Shown here in pieces: positions 32,979 through 41,755 of a stretch of DNA of 64,000 nt. The stretch is from Paenibacillus radicis (ex Xue et al. 2023). Its GTDB lineage: Bacteria; Bacillota; Bacilli; Paenibacillales; NBRC-103111. The position numbers and the translations under genes were made by a program. Under the pieces are notes generated by a model. The model worked only from the letters and a program-made list of their open reading frames with translations, made no database searches and had not been told where the DNA came from. Positions within the stretch are counted from its first letter, which is position 1; the number at the start of each line of letters is the position of its first letter. The stretch covers positions 106,047-170,046 of the forward strand of contig NZ_JANQBD010000022.1 of the NCBI RefSeq assembly GCF_024722015.1, given 5' to 3'.

Positions 32979-35024
32979 ATGCTGGAAGAGGTTCCTTATC
33001 GAAGGATAGTGAATAGAATTGATCCTATTGAACAGCATTATCTCGTAGGTAGAGACAAGGAAGTCAAGCTGTTTCTAGAAATGATAACAGCCGACAGCTC
33101 GGATGGGAAAATTCTTAATCTTTACGGAACCGGCGGAGTGGGGAAGAGTTATTTGTTGAATGAATTTCGTCGACTTTCAGAACAGGTTCATGTCGAATTC
33201 ATCTTATTGGACAGTCGAGTATCTCCCAGGAGCCCCTCTGAATTCTGCCTGCATCTGTTACGCATGCTTCGTCATCCTGTTCAGAAAATAGAGCAAACTG
33301 TGGATTTAAGTCAATTAACAGAAACTTGTCTTGGCGTGGTTCTGGAAGCGGCAGCCCATAAAAAAGTGGTTCTTGCAGTGGATACATTCGAAGGAATTGG
33401 GGATATGGAACATTGGTTGCGCGATAAGTTCCTGGCTTATCTAAAACCGGAAATTATTGTTATTATTTCCGGTAGAATCCCATTACAGGGATTATGGCTT
33501 TCCTCGCCTGCATGGCGGCAGTTTATTCATCGGATGCCGCTTGCTGATCTGGATTATTATTCTGTCAAGCAATACTTGGAATTGTCGGGTATTGAGCAGG
33601 AAGAGATGATTCCACGCATATGGAGCCAAACAAAGGGGCATCCCTTGACCTTGGCGCTGCTTGTATCGACGACAATAGCCCAGAATGTTCAGCAAGCTGC
33701 TGTCGCGGATGGCAGTGGATTTTTTACATACATTGTTCAGAACTGGCTAACCGAGGTTCCTGGCCCTGAAATGCGTGCGTGGGTAGAGGCGGCAGCTGTC
33801 TTACGATATTTTAATCAAGAAATATTGAGTTATGTCATGGAGAAAGAGATAGCAACAGAAACGTTTCAGAGTCTAGTAGGACTCTCTTTTATACAGCGAG
33901 TGGGTCAAGGATGGCTGCTTCATGATTTATTGCGGGATGCGATCAGCTATGAATTGCGGCTGCGGATGCCGGATAGCTACAACAGACTCTGGAAACGATG
34001 CGTTCTATACTATTACGAAAGAATTAAAAAATCAGCACGAAAGAGATCAGTTGCCTGGGAGAATACGGAGTTGTTTTATTATATTGGAAATCGGTTGATT
34101 CAATCTGCCTTTTATCAGCAATCCGTATCCTACAGCTCGGAGCCGCTTAATTCCTCGAACAGGGCTGAGGCCGAACGGTACATCGAGAATCGTTATCTCT
34201 ACGCGAAGGACGTACAAATCAAGCTTACAGACCCGGACACCAAAGATCAGTTAGTCTATATGATTACACGTGAATATAGCCTCTACGGGTTAAAGCATAT
34301 TCATCTGGGGGAATTATACGATCTGGATCCGAATTCGGTAAAGCTGACACGAGACTCGCAAGGGACGGTTTGCGGCCTATCGGTTATTATCCCTATTAAT
34401 GAGCATACAGTGGATTATTTACTATCCAAGCCGCTATCCTCAGCGTATTTCAACAGCTTGTCGGAATCCGAGCTTAAGGAACTGAGGGTTTCCAAACATT
34501 TGAGAGCAGGTTATTTTGTCAAGACGCTAGATGTCTACGACTCGTCCGATGTATCTATGCTTCAGTCCATGGGGTTCACTTTTATCACTCATATGCTGGA
34601 TTGCGGCTACGTTGTAGCAGCCCCGCCGCCGTATCCCTTCGCTTCTTCCATTTTACAAAGCTTGGGGTGCGAAATGACAAAGGATGTGGTTCACTTTGAT
34701 TATGATAATAAGATACCGACTCCGTTGTTCGTTATCGATACAAGAGGCAACAAGCTGCAGCAATACTTGGATAAAATGATCGATTCTTTTGGGATTCTGG
34801 AAGAAAAGAATGGAGAAGACGCGGCCCAATATCTTCTAACCCCTAAAGAAAAGGGTGTAATTGAGCTTATCGTTAAAGGCTGCTCCAACCTTGAAATTGC
34901 CGAGCTTCTATTTCTCAGAGAAACAACAGTAAAGAAGCATGTTAGTAACATCTTTAAAAAGCTTGACGTTAAAAAAAGAGTGCAGTTGATAAACAAATAC
35001 CTGATCAACTCGAATAAGAACTAA
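32979..35024 (+). CDS. STAND-type ATPase with C-terminal LuxR HTH
   Basis: 681 residues from the ATG at 32979, with GAGAGGTG ahead; a GTG four codons earlier overlaps that site. Walker A GTGGVGKS at residues 50-57 and a Walker B-like 'KKVVLAVDTFEG' near 125 define a P-loop NTPase followed by winged-helix/helical parts (to about 330). The middle (about 390-600) has segments such as 'LSESELKELRVSKHLRAGYF' that resemble a GNAT-like fold, though I am not certain. The C-terminus is a LuxR helix-turn-helix ('LTPKEKGVIELIVKGCSNLE IAELLFLRETTVKKHVSNIF'). It resembles MalT-like or AfsR/AAA regulators and stands alone. Terminator at 35026-35062. Confidence 0.88.
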   Translation: MLEEVPYRRIVNRIDPIEQHYLVGRDKEVKLFLEMITADSSDGKILNLYGTGGVGKSYLLNEFRRLSEQVHVEFILLDSRVSPRSPSEFCLHLLRMLRHPVQKIEQTVDLSQLTETCLGVVLEAAAHKKVVLAVDTFEGIGDMEHWLRDKFLAYLKPEIIVIISGRIPLQGLWLSSPAWRQFIHRMPLADLDYYSVKQYLELSGIEQEEMIPRIWSQTKGHPLTLALLVSTTIAQNVQQAAVADGSGFFTYIVQNWLTEVPGPEMRAWVEAAAVLRYFNQEILSYVMEKEIATETFQSLVGLSFIQRVGQGWLLHDLLRDAISYELRLRMPDSYNRLWKRCVLYYYERIKKSARKRSVAWENTELFYYIGNRLIQSAFYQQSVSYSSEPLNSSNRAEAERYIENRYLYAKDVQIKLTDPDTKDQLVYMITREYSLYGLKHIHLGELYDLDPNSVKLTRDSQGTVCGLSVIIPINEHTVDYLLSKPLSSAYFNSLSESELKELRVSKHLRAGYFVKTLDVYDSSDVSMLQSMGFTFITHMLDCGYVVAAPPPYPFASSILQSLGCEMTKDVVHFDYDNKIPTPLFVIDTRGNKLQQYLDKMIDSFGILEEKNGEDAAQYLLTPKEKGVIELIVKGCSNLEIAELLFLRETTVKKHVSNIFKKLDVKKRVQLINKYLINSNKN

Positions 35025-35025
35025 G

Positions 35026-35062
35026 AAACAAGTCTCGACGGATATTCCGTTGGGACTTGTTT
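35026..35062 (+). terminator. Intrinsic terminator after the LuxR/ATPase gene
   Basis: AAACAAGTC pairs with GACTTGTTT, with CGACGG/CCGTTG pairing inside and TTTCATTT following. Confidence 0.8.
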
Positions 35063-35183
35063 CATTTCATGGACCAGATTGAGATATTTCTACAACTTTA
35101 CTACTTCTTTCGGACAATATGCAGCGATAATTCGCCGTGATACTATGAAGAGGCGTTGAACTTATTTTGTTAGGAGGAAGAAG

Positions 35184-35879
35184 ATGAAACGAAAAAGCGT
35201 GGTGCTGCTGCTCCTCATAACAGCAGTGTTCTGCCTTGCAACAGGAGCATACGCTGCCAGCAATCTTACCGCCATTCAAGCATATTTAAACGGGGAGGTG
35301 AAGTTTCTCAAAGACGGCGAGAATTGGCGCCCGACGGACGATAACGGCAACGAGGTTTTACCGATTACTTACGAAGGAACAACCTATCTGCCTCTTCGTG
35401 TTGTCGCCAACGTTCTGAATATTCCTGTATCGTACAATGATGCGGAAAAAATGATTTCGCTTGGTGAGGGCAAAAATGTCTCCTTGTATAGTAAACAGAT
35501 GAAAACGGAATATTCCGCGGCGAAATTTTTTGATGTAATTGACAAAAAGCAGCTCATTTTCGGTGGAAAGCAGTACAATGAAGCTTTTGCATTCTCAGCA
35601 AGCCCTGGCGAAAATTATAGCCTAAAAATCGACTTTGGCCAAAAATACAGCACCCTGCATCTCATAGTCGTTGCCAAAGCCACTATGAAAATGAAAGTAT
35701 ACAATGGGGCTAAGCAGCAGCTGTCTGATGAAATTAGTCTCGTGGAGGGTGAAGTTAAAGAAGTAAATGTTGATCTGAAGGGCAGCCAATATGCGGAAAT
35801 ACATCCCTATTATGGCTACAACTCAAATTTAAGCGACTATCCTCTGCTTTATGTTCTGAAAGACAGCTTTGTGAAATGA
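35184..35879 (+). CDS. Secreted stalk-domain protein (copper amine oxidase N-terminal-like)
   Basis: 231 residues. Signal peptide of about 25 residues ending TGAYAAS (cleavage after AYA). The next ~80 residues form a copper amine oxidase N-terminal-type stalk domain ('LTAIQAYLNGEVKFLKDGEN' and 'TYEGTTYLPLRVVANVLNIP VSYND'), a cell-surface domain common in Paenibacillus. The C-terminal ~130 residues look like an all-beta NPCBM-like domain and have no motif I can assign. Strong ribosome site TTAGGAGGAAG. A broken paralogue lies at 38695-38885. Confidence 0.85.
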   Translation: MKRKSVVLLLLITAVFCLATGAYAASNLTAIQAYLNGEVKFLKDGENWRPTDDNGNEVLPITYEGTTYLPLRVVANVLNIPVSYNDAEKMISLGEGKNVSLYSKQMKTEYSAAKFFDVIDKKQLIFGGKQYNEAFAFSASPGENYSLKIDFGQKYSTLHLIVVAKATMKMKVYNGAKQQLSDEISLVEGEVKEVNVDLKGSQYAEIHPYYGYNSNLSDYPLLYVLKDSFVK

Positions 35880-36052
35880 GTAGAAGATTGTACCCCTTTT
35901 GATCATGCGGAATGCTGTGTTCCCTTGGTCAGTGGGGTTTTTTCATATCTCCGGTATCTATGGCCTGTTTCACAGCACAGACAGCATAGGGTGATAGAAG
36001 AAGGATTTTGGAATGCTCATGACAATTCAAATCGAAAGAGGAGGGGGGCTAA

Positions 36053-36181
36053 ATGGGTGCAGCCAAAAAACCGCTTATACTGTTTTTTGCATTTATTTTG
36101 TTTTTGTGCACCATTTTGCCGCTTCCGCGTACGTATGCAGAAGTCCATATTAATCGTTTCGTTATCAGTTGGTTTAGTTGA
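36053..36181 (+). pseudogene. Short secreted ORF, probably a truncated gene
   Basis: 42 codons with a good ribosome site (GAGGAGGGGGC): MGAAKKPLILFFAFILFLCT then ILPLPRTYAEVHINRFVISW-FS and TGA. It is a textbook signal peptide (cleavage after TYA) with only about 13 residues behind it, so it is either a secreted micro-peptide or the 5' end of a lost surface-protein gene. The rest of the gap 35880-36437 holds no other open frame with support. Confidence 0.4.
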
Positions 36182-36215
36182 TTAAATATTACGCAGCACA
36201 TTAACTTCTATAAAC

Positions 36216-36259
36216 TTGAAGCGCATTGGAAACGATCCATCCTTTAGGATAGATCTGAA
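36216..36259. repeat. Short sequence repeated at 38640-38672
   Basis: TTGAAGCGC followed by TTTAGGATAGATCTGAA; at 38640 the same two words recur (TTGAAGCGC, TTTAGAATGGATCTGAA) with a shorter spacer. The copies lie before and after the SLH protein gene, which suggests past local duplication. Confidence 0.35.
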
Positions 36260-36437
36260 GGAGATTAGAGTTAACGTTCTTTGAAATCAGTGATATGGAA
36301 ATTCATGCTCGAATCGATGCGAGAGATAACATGCAGGATACGTACCGATGCAATGGGCATTTAACGCTATTTTCGTGCTGCGTCTAGGGAGAAAAATCCG
36401 TTCCGCAGGTCAAATTTGAATAGAAAGGAACTTTTCT

Positions 36438-38636
36438 ATGAAGAACAAGAAATCAGTTCATGCTTTGCTCTCTTTTGTTTTGCTGCTGGCCGGTCTGTTT
36501 CCATACCATTCCGCAACGGCGATTGCTGTTGATTTAAACACAGGAATTAATTTGAACCTGGATAGTAAGGTAAATCCGGATATTTACAAGTCCTTTATTT
36601 ACAAAAGCTCAAACGGCGTGAAAAGATGGGAGTTTGCAACAGGAGGAAGGATAGAATCCACACCGGCGATCGGCGCAGACGGCACCGTCTATGTGGGATC
36701 TGACGATTACAAGCTCTATGCGATCATGCCGGACGGCACGAAAAAACCAACGAAGAAATGGGAGTTCGTAACAGGAGGCAAAGTGCACTCCTCTCCAACG
36801 ATTGGTGCAGACGGTACCATCTATGTCGGATCCTCGGATGAGAAGCTCTATGCAATCAAGCCGGACGGCACGAAGAAATGGGAGTTCGTAACAGGAGGCA
36901 TTGTGTCCTCCTCTCCAACGATCGGTGCAGACGGTACCATTTATATCGGTTCTGGTACTGCAAATAAGTTGTATGCGATCATGCCGGACGGCACGAAGAA
37001 ATGGGAGTTTGTAACAGGAGGGTCTACATTCTCCACACCGGCGATCGGTGCAGACGGCACCATCTATGTCGGTGGAGGCAAGTGGCTGTATGCGATCATG
37101 CCGGACGGAACACAAAAATGGCATTTTGCAATGGGAGGCGATGTGCATTTTGCATTGGGAAGCGATGTCAACACCTCCACGGTGGCGATCGGTGCAGACG
37201 GTACCATCTATATTGGTAATCTTGACAGTAAGCTATATGCGATCAAGCCGGACGGCACGAAAAAATGGGAATTCGCAACAAGAGACTTTATCGTCTCCAA
37301 ACCGGCGATCGGCGCAGACGGCACCATCTATGTCGGTTCTGTTGACAAGAAGCTGTATGCGATCAAGCCAGACGGCACGAAAAAGTGGGAATATTTGACT
37401 GGAAGTTATGTTGTATCCTCCCCGGCGGTCGGCGCAGACGGCATCATCTATGTCGGTTCTGATGACAGGAAGCTGTATGCGATCAATCCGAACGGCACGA
37501 AAAAATGGGGGTTCGAAATGGGGGCAATCCCAACGGAAGGAATGTTCAGATCTTCTCCGACAATCGGCCCCGACGGAGCCGTATATATAGGATCATGGGA
37601 CAAAAATATTTACGCTGTCGGAGCGGTATTCGTAAGCGGGGTAAGCCTTAATAAAATCGAACTCACATTGAAAACCGGACAAAGCGAGACACTGCAGGCG
37701 ATAGTTAAGCCTGACGACGCTACATTTAAAGACATAGAGTGGTCCAGCAGCAACGACCGCATCGCCGCGGTGGACAATAAAGGTAAAGTGACTGGCATCT
37801 CGCCGGGTAAGACTTCCATAACGGCAACTGCAGAGAGCGGAGGATACTACAAACAAAGCGTTGTGACCGTAATCGAAGCGAACAATGCGCCTGCGCCGGG
37901 CAATGCGCCCGCACCCGGCAATGCGCCCGCACCGGGCAATGCGCCTGCACCGGGCAATGCGCCCGCACCCGGCAATGCTCCTGCACCCGGCAATGCTCCT
38001 GCACCCGGCAATGCTCCTGCGCCCGGCAATGCTCCTGCACCCGGCAATGCTCCTGCACCCGGCAATGCTGCCGCCCCTGGAGATATGCCTGTCCCGAACG
38101 TCCAACTGTCGGACATCGACGGACACTGGATGAAAGAAAATATTGTCCAGGCGGTGAGCAAGGGAATCGTGGAAGGCTATCCCGACGGCACCTTCAAACC
38201 GGATCGCAGCGTTACACGCGCCGAGTTTGCCGTACTGCTGACGAACGCGCTGAAGCCTTCCGGCAAAGGCACAGCGCTAACCTTCGAGGACAAGGATACG
38301 ATCGGTGCGTGGGCACTTGAGCAGATCGCACAGTGCGTAGAACTCGGCATCATCAATGGCTATCCCGACGGCACATTTCGGCCAAACAAGACGATCGATC
38401 ACTCCGAGATGATCACCATGGTCGTTCGAGCGGCGAACTTGCCGATCACGGACGATGTAGTGTCAGGGTTTCTGGATAACGCGGATATTCCGGATTATGC
38501 GAAAAGCAATGCCGCTTCAGCCGAACGGAACGGCATCCTCGGCTACATCATCGACAATAAGTTCAAGCCAGACGAATTGTCGACCCGCGCCGAGTCGGTA
38601 ACCTCCATAATGAACATGCTGAAAGTAAAAAAGTGA
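36438..38636 (+). CDS. SLH-anchored surface protein: PQQ-like beta-propeller, Big_2, minisatellite linker
   Basis: 732 residues. Signal peptide (about 1-30, cleavage near SATAIA). Residues ~55-395 contain eight repeats of the form KWEF.TGG...SSPTIGADGTIYVGS...KLYAI.PDGTK, so an eight-bladed PQQ-like propeller is predicted. A Big_2 domain (about 400-478) follows, then ten NAPAPG units and one NAAAPG (483-548), then three SLH domains (about 555-730; 'DGHWMKENIVQAVSKGIVEG YPDGTFKPDRSVTRAEF'). SLH domains bind pyruvylated wall polymer. The propeller probably binds a ligand or substrate outside the cell; function unknown. The repeats are also near-identical in DNA. Confidence 0.92.
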   Translation: MKNKKSVHALLSFVLLLAGLFPYHSATAIAVDLNTGINLNLDSKVNPDIYKSFIYKSSNGVKRWEFATGGRIESTPAIGADGTVYVGSDDYKLYAIMPDGTKKPTKKWEFVTGGKVHSSPTIGADGTIYVGSSDEKLYAIKPDGTKKWEFVTGGIVSSSPTIGADGTIYIGSGTANKLYAIMPDGTKKWEFVTGGSTFSTPAIGADGTIYVGGGKWLYAIMPDGTQKWHFAMGGDVHFALGSDVNTSTVAIGADGTIYIGNLDSKLYAIKPDGTKKWEFATRDFIVSKPAIGADGTIYVGSVDKKLYAIKPDGTKKWEYLTGSYVVSSPAVGADGIIYVGSDDRKLYAINPNGTKKWGFEMGAIPTEGMFRSSPTIGPDGAVYIGSWDKNIYAVGAVFVSGVSLNKIELTLKTGQSETLQAIVKPDDATFKDIEWSSSNDRIAAVDNKGKVTGISPGKTSITATAESGGYYKQSVVTVIEANNAPAPGNAPAPGNAPAPGNAPAPGNAPAPGNAPAPGNAPAPGNAPAPGNAPAPGNAPAPGNAAAPGDMPVPNVQLSDIDGHWMKENIVQAVSKGIVEGYPDGTFKPDRSVTRAEFAVLLTNALKPSGKGTALTFEDKDTIGAWALEQIAQCVELGIINGYPDGTFRPNKTIDHSEMITMVVRAANLPITDDVVSGFLDNADIPDYAKSNAASAERNGILGYIIDNKFKPDELSTRAESVTSIMNMLKVKK
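37884..38081 (+). repeat. 18-bp coding minisatellite (NAPAPG)n
   Basis: Eleven tandem 18-bp units, AATGCNCCNGCNCCNGGC, the last one degenerate. The first units use GCG/GCC third-base variants and the later ones GCT, forming two sub-blocks that look like separate expansion events. It encodes a flexible Pro/Ala/Gly linker. Confidence 0.95.
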
Positions 38637-38694
38637 ATTTTGAAGCGCTTCTTTCTTTAGAATGGATCTGAATACATTATGAAAGTGATTGAAG

Positions 38695-38885
38695 ATGAAT
38701 TTTAAGAATAAGAGAATGGTTATGATTGTAGTATTTGTTGCCGCAATTATTGCCAGCTCTTCTGGAACCGCTTATGCGGCGGTCAATTTGGAGCCGATCA
38801 ACGCTTGTTTAACCGGGGTGTATCGTTTGTTTTGAAAGGAGATTTATGGCAGCCCAAAGACGAATCCGGAAAACGGTTGTAGTGC
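38695..38885 (+). pseudogene. Frameshifted paralogue of the stalk-domain protein gene
   Basis: It begins with an intact signal peptide (MNFKNKRMVMIVVFVAAIIA ...TAYA) and AVNLEPINACLTG, which aligns with the start of the 35184 protein (ASNLTAIQAYLNG). The first frame then stops. A second frame continues FVLKGDLWQPKDESGK, which aligns with FLKDGENWRPTDDNG of the same protein, and a third frame carries on TVVVQSFG. At least two frameshifts kill it. A further stretch to 39110 has no open frame I can support. Confidence 0.75.
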
Positions 38886-39220
38886 AAAGCTTTGGTTCAT
38901 GATAACCTAAATTGATATGAAGTCATGAGATGGAGTAACTTACATGTATTTAAATGGAAGCAATATGAATCAGCGATCATTTTACTAACGGTGAGATGGT
39001 ATTTAAACCTGAATTACGAAAGCCCATAGTAATGGGATTGTGAAAAGAGAACAAGCCAAAATGATTGGAATTAAATGGGTGATGTGGAAGATAAAATGGT
39101 TAAGATAGCCCCCTCAAATTTCAACAATTATCTGGCGTTACTCCTTCATACAAAACATCCATGGTTTCTCATCCGCTTCCCAGCAAGAAAGCATAGACTT
39201 TCCCAGAGAGAATTTAGCCG

Positions 39221-39700
39221 TTATTTATGATATGGTTCCCCGCGCATGATCTTAAACGCGCGGTAAACCTGCTCCACCAGCACCAGCCGCATTAGCTGGT
39301 GCGGCAAAGTCATGCGCCCGAATGAGAGCTTCAGCTCGGCGCGCGCCAACACCGCGGGGGCTAAGCCTAGCGAGCCCCCGATCACAAAGGCCACGTGGCT
39401 GCGCCCGTACGTGGCCAGGCCCTCCACATGCCGCGCGAGCTCGTCGCTCGATAGCGGCTTGCCGTCAAGAGCGAGCGCCACGACGTAGGCGTCGCTCTTG
39501 ATCTGCGCGAGGATGCGTTCGCCCTCGCGCTGCTTTACGAGCGCCTCCTCCGCGGCGCTCATGGATTCCGGTGCCCGCTCATCGGGCACCTCAACGATAT
39601 GCACCTTGGCATAAGGCCCAAGGCGCTTCACATATTCGGCTATCCCCTGCACGAGATACGCCTCCTTCAACTTCCCTACCCCAACAATCTGAATATGCAT
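39221..39700 (-). CDS. rlmH: 23S rRNA (pseudouridine1915-N3)-methyltransferase RlmH
   Basis: 159 residues from the ATG at 39700, the standard RlmH length; the open frame extends 22 codons upstream but those residues do not fit the family. SPOUT features are complete: 'MHIQIVGVGKLKEAYLVQGI AEYVKRL' at the start, 'VIGGSLGLAPAVL' as the SAM-binding loop and 'LSFGRMTLPHQLMRLVLVEQ VYRAFKI..GEPYHK' at the end. It modifies helix 69 of 23S rRNA. The coding sequence is clearly more GC-rich than its neighbours. A normal member of the walRK-proximal block. Confidence 0.96.
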   Translation of the reverse strand: MHIQIVGVGKLKEAYLVQGIAEYVKRLGPYAKVHIVEVPDERAPESMSAAEEALVKQREGERILAQIKSDAYVVALALDGKPLSSDELARHVEGLATYGRSHVAFVIGGSLGLAPAVLARAELKLSFGRMTLPHQLMRLVLVEQVYRAFKIMRGEPYHK

Positions 39701-39791
39701 CGCATAGCTCCACCTTTCTTCAACCAACACTCTATCTAGTTCCCAACCAAACAAAAAGAAGGCCAACGTACGGCCCTCTCTGTTCTTCCTT

Positions 39792-39959
39792 CTACACTAC
39801 CAAGAATCTTGCCCGCTCCAAGCAGCGTTCACAATGAGCCGGCGGCTCCCATGCGGAGAAACGCACTTCCTCCAAATCAACAATATCCGGTGCATCCTCG
39901 TATTCATCAACAAACTGATCAATGGCTAGCTCTAGATGATCCTTGCAAACAACATGCAT
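39792..39959 (-). CDS. CxxH/CxxC small protein (BA_5709 family)
   Basis: 55 residues from the ATG at 39959. It has CKDH (residues 5-8) near the N-terminus and CERC (about 44-47) near the C-terminus with an acidic middle ('IDQFVDEYEDAPDIVDLEE'), the pattern of a small putative metal-binding family found between rlmH and htrA in Bacillales. Function unknown. It lies 91 bp upstream of the rlmH start on the same strand. Confidence 0.85.
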   Translation of the reverse strand: MHVVCKDHLELAIDQFVDEYEDAPDIVDLEEVRFSAWEPPAHCERCLERARFLVV

Positions 39960-40152
39960 AACTTGACCCCACTCCACTTTAAACTCTATTTATGATCCTT
40001 CAACCTTACAATTCTGTATTCACAAGCGCTTATCTGCGTACTCTATTTATCTACCAAGCCTGCCTATCATTTTGCAACTTGTATCTAGCAGTCGCGCATA
40101 TTTCTGATCCATACTCACAATCTTGTTCTCTTTTGGTACTAAAAATTTGCTT

Positions 40153-41382
40153 CTACCGATCTTTTAACTCTGCTGTAGTTAAGGTTACCGTAGCCTTTTT
40201 TCCGCCGCGGTAATAGGTGACGACGATTTTATCGCCTATTTTCTTCTGGCTGTATATATATTTGCGGAGCTCCATCGTACTATTAACCGGCTTACTGTCC
40301 AGCTCCACAATGACATCATTCGTTTTTAAGCCTGCTTCCTTGGCCGGCCCTGTCACATCAAGAACAATAATACCAGTTTTCACATTAGTGGGCAGCTTTA
40401 ATACTTCCGTTCCCGTAAAAGATTGTAAATCTTGTGTTACAACGCCCAAATACGGCCTTTTAATTTTATGGTCAGTGATCAAGCCCTCAATAATTTGCTT
40501 CACCGAATTAATAGGAATGGCAAAGCCAAGTCCTTCCACCCCCATATCGGCCACCTTCAGCGTGTTGATGCCCACTACTTTGCCTTCGAGATTGACCAGT
40601 GCTCCACCACTGTTTCCTTGATTGATAGCCGCATCCGTCTGGATAACCTCCATCTCCCAATCAAAATCGCCCTGCTGACCTAATGAAACGGGAATTACCC
40701 GTTTGGGCCAGCTGATGATGCCTTTGGTGACGGTTGGGGCGTAGCCTAGTCCAAGCGGATTGCCCACAGCAATCGCCGTCTCACCGGCCTTCAGAGTGTC
40801 CGAATCCCCAAACTCAGCCAACACCTTAATCCCGGCGCCATCGACCTCCAGAACGGCCAAATCGGTCATTTGATCACGTCCTACCAATGTAGCCTTCTTC
40901 CGCTCTCCAGTCGTTGTAACGACGTCTAGCTGGCCAAAGCCCTCCACTACATGGTTATTCGTGACAATGCGAATTTTATCTCCAACCTTTTGAAACATAA
41001 CACCCGAACCCAGGCCCATGGAGCCGCCTCGCGCATTTTCCTTCTCGCCTTCCTTATGAGAGCCGATAATGCTGATTACCGTGGGTCCTACCTTTTCGGC
41101 GGCACGAACCACTGAATCGCTGCTAAGCTGCTGTGCATCAGGCTTAATACCGGGGGCGCCTGCACTTGCAGATGAGGCTGCCAATGACATACCAGCATTA
41201 CCGGACCCGCCCGTGCCAAACATCACCACTAAGCCTAGCGTAACCACTGCGCCTCCCAAGGCTGGCAGCAGCCATCCGGGCAGCTGTCCTCTAATCCCTT
41301 GTCCTATCCGGCTTCCCCCAGCCGACCATTCCATTTTGCGGGATACTTTTGTGGAATAAAAATCATCATCGAACAGACTCAT
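40153..41382 (-). CDS. htrA: HtrA-type membrane-anchored serine protease with PDZ domain
   Basis: 409 residues. Cytoplasmic N-terminus, one membrane helix (about 37-55), a trypsin-like domain with triad His144 (NNHVVEG), Asp174 (TDLAVLEV) and Ser258 (GNSGGAL), and a C-terminal PDZ domain (about 305-400; 'ILDVTGPAKEAGLKTNDVIV ELDSK'). It is a quality-control protease outside the membrane. In Bacillales the gene directly after walJ (yycK/htrC) encodes this protein; here a small plus-strand ORF lies between the two. Confidence 0.95.
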   Translation of the reverse strand: MSLFDDDFYSTKVSRKMEWSAGGSRIGQGIRGQLPGWLLPALGGAVVTLGLVVMFGTGGSGNAGMSLAASSASAGAPGIKPDAQQLSSDSVVRAAEKVGPTVISIIGSHKEGEKENARGGSMGLGSGVMFQKVGDKIRIVTNNHVVEGFGQLDVVTTTGERKKATLVGRDQMTDLAVLEVDGAGIKVLAEFGDSDTLKAGETAIAVGNPLGLGYAPTVTKGIISWPKRVIPVSLGQQGDFDWEMEVIQTDAAINQGNSGGALVNLEGKVVGINTLKVADMGVEGLGFAIPINSVKQIIEGLITDHKIKRPYLGVVTQDLQSFTGTEVLKLPTNVKTGIIVLDVTGPAKEAGLKTNDVIVELDSKPVNSTMELRKYIYSQKKIGDKIVVTYYRGGKKATVTLTTAELKDR

Positions 41383-41533
41383 CGTCTCCGCTCCCTTTCC
41401 CGCCCCGTCAGGCAGAGCCCTTTGCCACTAGCAATCTCAAAAACTTTTAAAACAAACAGGAATGTTTTATCCACTAAAAGACTAGAATAAGAGTATAGAA
41501 TCCACTTCCGAAAGCCGAAAGGATGACCCTATC

Positions 41534-41755
41534 ATGAATCATAACCGCATTTCCAACCATTTGGAGCAAGTAGATTTAATCGCCAAGCTGGCCGACCTGA
41601 AAAACGCCCATTACCAGAACTCGCTGCTGGTGAGTGCTCTAATCGAGCTGCTGGTGGAGAAGGAAATCATCACCGCTCAAGATATCGCTTCAATGTCTGC
41701 TCAATTGGACGCTTCCTTCTCGCCTACTCCTCATCCAGCCGATCCCACTCTGTAG
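41534..41755 (+). CDS. Small hypothetical protein
   Basis: 73 residues, plus strand, between htrA and walJ that both run on minus. A GAAAGGATG site lies ahead of the ATG. The sequence is helical and amphipathic ('LEQVDLIAKLADLKNAHYQN SLLVSALIELLVEKEIITAQ DI') with a Pro-rich tail. The last 32 nt overlap the 3' end of walJ in convergent orientation, so the two mRNAs would be antisense there. I do not recognise the family. The N-terminal 'MNHNRISNHL' contains no membrane segment. Confidence 0.6.
   Translation: MNHNRISNHLEQVDLIAKLADLKNAHYQNSLLVSALIELLVEKEIITAQDIASMSAQLDASFSPTPHPADPTL

Noticed and set aside
37884..38081. Regular short repeats that could suggest a CRISPR array
   Set aside because: The repeats are contiguous 18-bp units without spacers and stay in frame inside a protein gene.
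37593..38161. Opposite-strand frames rich in Ser/Gly/Arg-His repeats over the SLH gene
   Set aside because: They are shadows of the 18-bp repeat in the real plus-strand SLH gene and have no start context.
39221..39700. High GC of rlmH as evidence of recent transfer
   Set aside because: The gene sits in its conserved place between the wal block and the CxxH/CxxC protein and its sequence is a standard Bacillota RlmH.
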